Source: Chiridota heheva | Lineage: Eukaryota > Echinodermata > Holothuroidea > Apodida > Chiridotidae | Direction of reading: 5' to 3' | Assembly (NCBI GenBank): GCA_020152595.1 | Contig: JAIGNY010001194.1 | Coordinates: 670,001-734,000, forward strand | DNA: 64,000 nt | In this document: piece after piece, positions 60,063-64,000 of the stretch | Layout: each line of letters opens with the position of its first letter | Position numbering within the stretch: position 1 is the stretch's first letter | Notes under the pieces: model-generated | What the model saw: the letters and a program-made list of their open reading frames with translations, nothing else | Databases searched by the model: none | What the model was told of the DNA's origin: nothing | Made by a program: the position numbers and the translations under genes

Positions 60063-60488
60063 AGGATTAGTTCAGTGGTAAGGCAAGTTTATTTTATATG
60101 AAAGAGGACTTCAAAAGAAACAAAATGGTGAAAAAAGCATTAAACAAATCTTATTCAGTTAAGGTGATATACAAGTTTGAAGCTTTGTCTTATCTGTGTA
60201 GAAGTGACTGGTGTAGTAAGTCTAATATGGATAGTTGGTGCCCTAACCCTCACATACATAACAATTGTTAATGTATTTCAAATAAAATTTATGTAACTTT
60301 TTTACTATTTTAATTATTTGTCCTCAACTTTTCTTCTGGTAGTAAATTATAATAACCCTTACAAGATTATGTTTTACTACTTTCCTGACATATCCAATGG
60401 TTTTGAAGCCACAAAATAACAGGACAAAATATAAAAGAATGCATAAAAACTAGTCTGATTTCAGTCGTTTCTACCCAAATGATTCCAA
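60063..60488. mobile_element. MITE family A, right end lost
   Basis: It starts AGGATTAGTTCAGTGGTAAG, has the left arm and the centre (TGGTAGTAAATTATAATAAC), and continues to AAACTAGTCTGATTTCAGTC and AATGATTCCA. There it is replaced by element F sequence. The right terminal arm is missing. Confidence 0.82.
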
Positions 60489-61572
60489 TGCATATTAATG
60501 AGTAGGAAGGGCTTAATGTAAAAAACTTGAAATTTTTATATTTTAGCAACTACTGATGTGTCCATGTTTATAATGTAAAAATGTCAAATTGTATTAATAT
60601 GCATAGTGGGCGGGGCTTAATATTATTTTGCTGAAAAAGCTTGTAAACATGGTATTCAATAATGGTAAACTGGATTCATGTCATATTTGGTACACAGAAG
60701 CCCATGGTCCGTAGATGTGGCCTATTGTTTTTAATGGTAATACAATGCATATTAATGAGTAGGTGAGTCTTAATGTAAAAATCTTGAAATGTTTATATTT
60801 TAGCAACGCATATGTTGTTTTATTTCATATTTGGTATAAATATGATGTTAGCTGGTGTGTTCATGTTCATGATGTAAAATTGTTGAATTGCATTAATATG
60901 CATTAATATGATTTTGCTGAAAAAGGTTTGTAAACACGGTTTCTCAAGAACGGTTCACGGGATTCATATCATATTTGGTACACAGATAGCCCATGGTCCA
61001 TAGATGTGCCCAATTGTTTCTGGTGGTGATAAAATGCATACTAATAAGTGGGTTGGGCTATAAAAGTGAAAATTTGAAAAAGTGATAAATAAACAACTAT
61101 GTCTGTTTTGTGTCATATTGGGCCTGATAATTTTGTTGGTTATTTTGTACATGCTTATGTTATCAACAGATGTCTTTGATATGCATGGTGGGCATGGCTT
61201 AATGTAAATGTCCAAAATGTAAAGTAAACATCATACTGCATCTCATGAATGATATATCAGATTTATGCTATATCAGGGTCATGGTCTGTACATATGTTCT
61301 AATGTTGTAGTAGTGATGTCATGAATATTAATGAGTATAAATTCTTGAAATAGAATAATCAAGCAACCCTTTTTGCATCACACTTGCTATGAAAATATTG
61401 TTAGTTATTGTACAAATGCCAATGTTGTCAACATTTTTATTGATGGGTGTGGCTAATGAGTAAATATCATGGAACAAATATTTCATACAAATTTAATACA
61501 AATATTGCTAATCAATCAGCTTATGGAAAGAAAAAAAAAGCATCAGAACCACTTTGGTTCTGGTTTTTCAAC
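60489..61572 (+). mobile_element. Element family F, second copy
   Basis: Degenerate internal repeats share TTGGTACACAGATAGCCCAT, CATAGATGTG.CC.ATTGTTT and AATGCATATTAATGAGTAGG. They recur near 60480, 60690, 60975 and 61140-61340, a period of about 285 bp with partial units. The 3' end GCATCAGAACCACTTTGGTT forms an AGAACCA-CTT-TGGTTCT hairpin, as in the copy ending at 31795. The 5' end is missing, replaced by MITE A. Confidence 0.65.
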
Positions 61573-62745
61573 GTATTTGTTAGAAAAAAGTGCAAGTGAA
61601 AGATTATTGCGATAATAGTACAATAGGAGTCACCAGACAAAAATTACAATGATCGAAAAAAGAAAGAAAAAAGTTTGAGGGAAAGATTCAAACCAGACTG
61701 GGCTATATCAATCACTATTCATGCTTGAGATTTTATTTAATATATACTGTGAAATAAGGGCGAATGAAACGTGCAGCAATTGGTTGAAATATTGAACCAA
61801 TCAAACAATTTGATTCATGTTCTAAACATTGTGTCCATATGACGATTTCACCTCTTTAAGGGTTTTTTTTTTTTAGAAAAAGAGTTAAATGAGTTGAGAC
61901 TGACAGAAAAGATATTGTTCAATGTACATTTATCTTTCATTTCTAAAAGTTTTTCAAGTATGAGTTTTTGATCCCCACCCTCCTTTTATTCACTTATTCC
62001 ATTTCAATTTCATATTTTAGATTTTTCCCCATTGAAGCCATGAAAATAAAACTGGAGCTGCTATAATGTAACCCTCTATCTCTAATAATCACCTGTTATA
62101 GATAGTTTCATGAACTAAATAATTAACTTCCAGTATCATATCTCAAATGTTTTTTTGAAATCTTTTATTTCTTTTCAGAACAATTAATTGTGTCTACTAA
62201 ACTGCCTTTATTTGTATCATTTTGTGTTGTGCAATGTACACTGGTAAAATATCCATCACCCTTGCAAAGTTGTGCTGAGCAATCTGCCGCCACAAGATGT
62301 ATTGTCGCCATAGTAATGTTAGGGAGTAGGGGTCATGCAAGGTCAATGGTGGTTATTAAAATACAAAGAAAAGGTTGTGAATGTGAATGGAGTTACCACA
62401 GAGACATAGGGGGATAGAATTAATTCAGATCTAAATGATGATGATGATGACACACAGTTTGATGTGTATTTGGTGAGATTTATTGTAAGGAATTTTTTTT
62501 TGTTTCTTTTATTATGCACATTTATCTGTAAAGGAGGAAGTTACACTGTCTGTAGTCAACTTTAAGACCAGTTAAATTTTTAGGACATTATCAACATTTG
62601 AGCTTTGATATCTGCCTACATCTAGCATGTAGATTTATATATACTCTAACGAAAGTAACTGTTGCACTATCTGTTTGAATAAACAGATTGAATTGGACCA
62701 AATATTAAAACATTTAAAAATAGTTCTTTTTAAGATAAAGATATT
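61573..62745. other. No recognised gene
   Basis: AT-rich, with a short (GAT)n run at 62436-62451. The 75-codon frame at 62190-62417 has no motif. Confidence 0.45.
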
Positions 62746-62747
62746 TT

Positions 62748-63640
62748 CCTTTCAAAATATGGAAAAAGTAATCCATTTTTTTTTGGTACAAATGTTAAAA
62801 AAAGAAAAATTGTGGACATACTGTACTTCAAGGCAGTTGATTGGAAGCCCCAGTAGTTTTTCTGAACAGTAAGTGCAATGGTGGTGGCACCCTGAGTGTA
62901 TGGTTAGCTATAATGCTGGTCATAACATCTCCTAATGTTACGCCTAAGAAAAATCAATTCTTACGTCGTAACAATCAGTTCTTACATCGTAACAATTCCA
63001 TTTCATACGTCTAAAAAGCAGGTCGCTGATTGGTTGGTTTCTTTAGAAATAGATTAGAAAAAATTAGATATTTTCCTTTTTCACAAATGTTAAAAAAGAA
63101 AAAATGTGGACATACTGTACTTCAAGGCAAAAGTTGCAATGGTGGTCTGAGTGTATGGTTCTATAACACCATCGTAACAATTCCATTTCATACGTCTAAA
63201 AGCAGGTCGCTGATTGGCTGTTTCCTTTAGAAATAGAATAGAATAGAATAGACATATGAAATGGTATTGTTGTGATGTAAGAACTGATTGTTATGACCAT
63301 AAGAATTGTTAAGATTATTAGGAGACATTATGACTTTTTTCTTGAGGTGCCCCCTTATCTCAGAGACATTATGATCCGTATGGCCAACCATATTAGTGGA
63401 CAGAATTATCCCCTCCCCCCATTAGTGAGCCCGTATGAAATGGTATTGTTGTGATGTAAGAACTGATTGTTATGACATAAGAATTAATTTTTCTTAGGTG
63501 TATTATTAGGAGACATTATGACCCGTATGGCCAATCATATGAGTGGACAGAAGTAAGCCCCCTTCCAAATTTCTCAGAGACATTATGATCCGTATGGCCA
63601 ACCATATTAGTGGACAGAACTATCCCCTCCCCTTAAAAAA
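62748..63640. mobile_element. Composite of a long-TIR element and direct repeats
   Basis: An inverted repeat of roughly 95 bp links 62918-63010 with 63431-63523 (GTCATAACATCTCCTAAT, CAATCAGTTCTTACATCGTA, CATTTCATACG). Inside and beyond it are direct repeats: GTGGACATACTGTACTTCAA (62812, 63108), TCTAAAA.GCAGGTCGCTGAT (63009, 63194), TGATGTAAGAACTGATTGTT (63273, 63452) and GACATTATGATCCGTATGGC (63364, 63583). This looks like several overlapping copies of one MITE family that inserted into or recombined with each other. Confidence 0.75.
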
Positions 63641-64000
63641 AAAAATCACGATTTTCAATTTGTTCAAATCAGAAAATGTCAGTAATTGAAAAAGTGGTTT
63701 TGTAGTGCATCATTGATCATCTGCTTTTCTTGATGAGTTAGACTTGTGGTGAAGCTGGAGTACCATATGGCATGGCATGCTTTATTCATTAACATATTAT
63801 CCATTCTATTAACATTTCCTAGTCATACTGTCATCACAATGATAGGGTTGTAAGACTCAGGAATATTTTTAAAATGTTAAGTGAAAGAATAAATGCTGCA
63901 TTTTGTCAGAATTCCATGATTTGTTCTGGTAGTAAAGAATAATTTGTCACACTTCTGTTGCAGAGATGGTATAATATTTTGCTGTATTTCTAAAGAACCC
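63641..64000. other. No recognised feature
   Basis: AT-rich sequence to the window end, nothing identified. Confidence 0.45.

Noticed and set aside
48844-64000. Search for the next TTC28 exon
   Set aside because: No stretch after a splice acceptor continues the expected TPR sequence; the next exon presumably lies beyond the window.
1-64000. CRISPR arrays, bacterial operons, integrated viral genes, LTR retrotransposons
   Set aside because: No regularly spaced short repeats with unique spacers, no operon-like gene packing, no viral protein motifs, and no paired LTRs or gag/protease/integrase motifs were seen.

Overview
This is a eukaryotic, AT-rich, repeat-dominated window in which only one real protein-coding gene can be supported. 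Scattered AGGCCTA motifs, the retroelement types and the mix of many short non-autonomous DNA elements suggest a marine invertebrate deuterostome, most likely an echinoderm. That placement is an inference from texture, not proven by any single sequence. No bacterial-style operons, rRNA genes, CRISPR arrays or viral genes are visible.

The gene is a tetratricopeptide-repeat protein that I read as the 5' end of TTC28. A clear coding exon at 48499-48843 (phase 0 at both ends, good acceptor and donor) carries a low-complexity N-terminal stretch and the first two TPR units. A candidate first coding exon lies at 4145-4177, with an ATG in good context, 11 codons, a basic RRRR tract and a phase-0 GTAAAT donor. 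If the two are spliced together, nearly the whole window is one roughly 44-kb first intron plus about 15 kb of the next intron. No later exon was found before the window ends.

Most remaining recognisable sequence is mobile DNA. Five kinds recur. (1) Long palindromic MITEs: family A ends in AAAGGATTAG, family B in AAAGGAATATTCCC and family C in AAAGGCC; A and B share internal blocks. (2) hAT-like elements with 8-bp target duplications (7168-8113, 40034-40650, 5870-6944). (3) LINE fragments: an I-like lineage with RNase H and a CX2CX7HX4C knuckle (23, 25, 28, 42, 45-47.8 and 58.6 kb), CR1/L2-like 3' ends (6.1, 9.1-10 and 10.6 kb) and RTE-like pieces (31.4 and 54.1 kb). (4) A tRNA-derived SINE family (20.7, 23.4, 26.8 and 29.8 kb), two copies with perfect 11-bp target duplications. 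(5) Tandem arrays and minisatellites (15.2, 53.1, 53.85, 56.2 and 59.2 kb).

Several insertions are nested and can be ordered in time: LINE into hAT at 6.1 kb, SINE into LINE at 23.3 kb, LINE into palindromic MITE at 25.15 kb, and RTE into a tandem-repeat element at 31.4 kb. I found no convincing new functional gene system. The most interesting signals are the split 5' end of TTC28, the common origin of MITE families A and B with a conserved CRE-like palindrome, and the well-delimited new-looking DNA elements.
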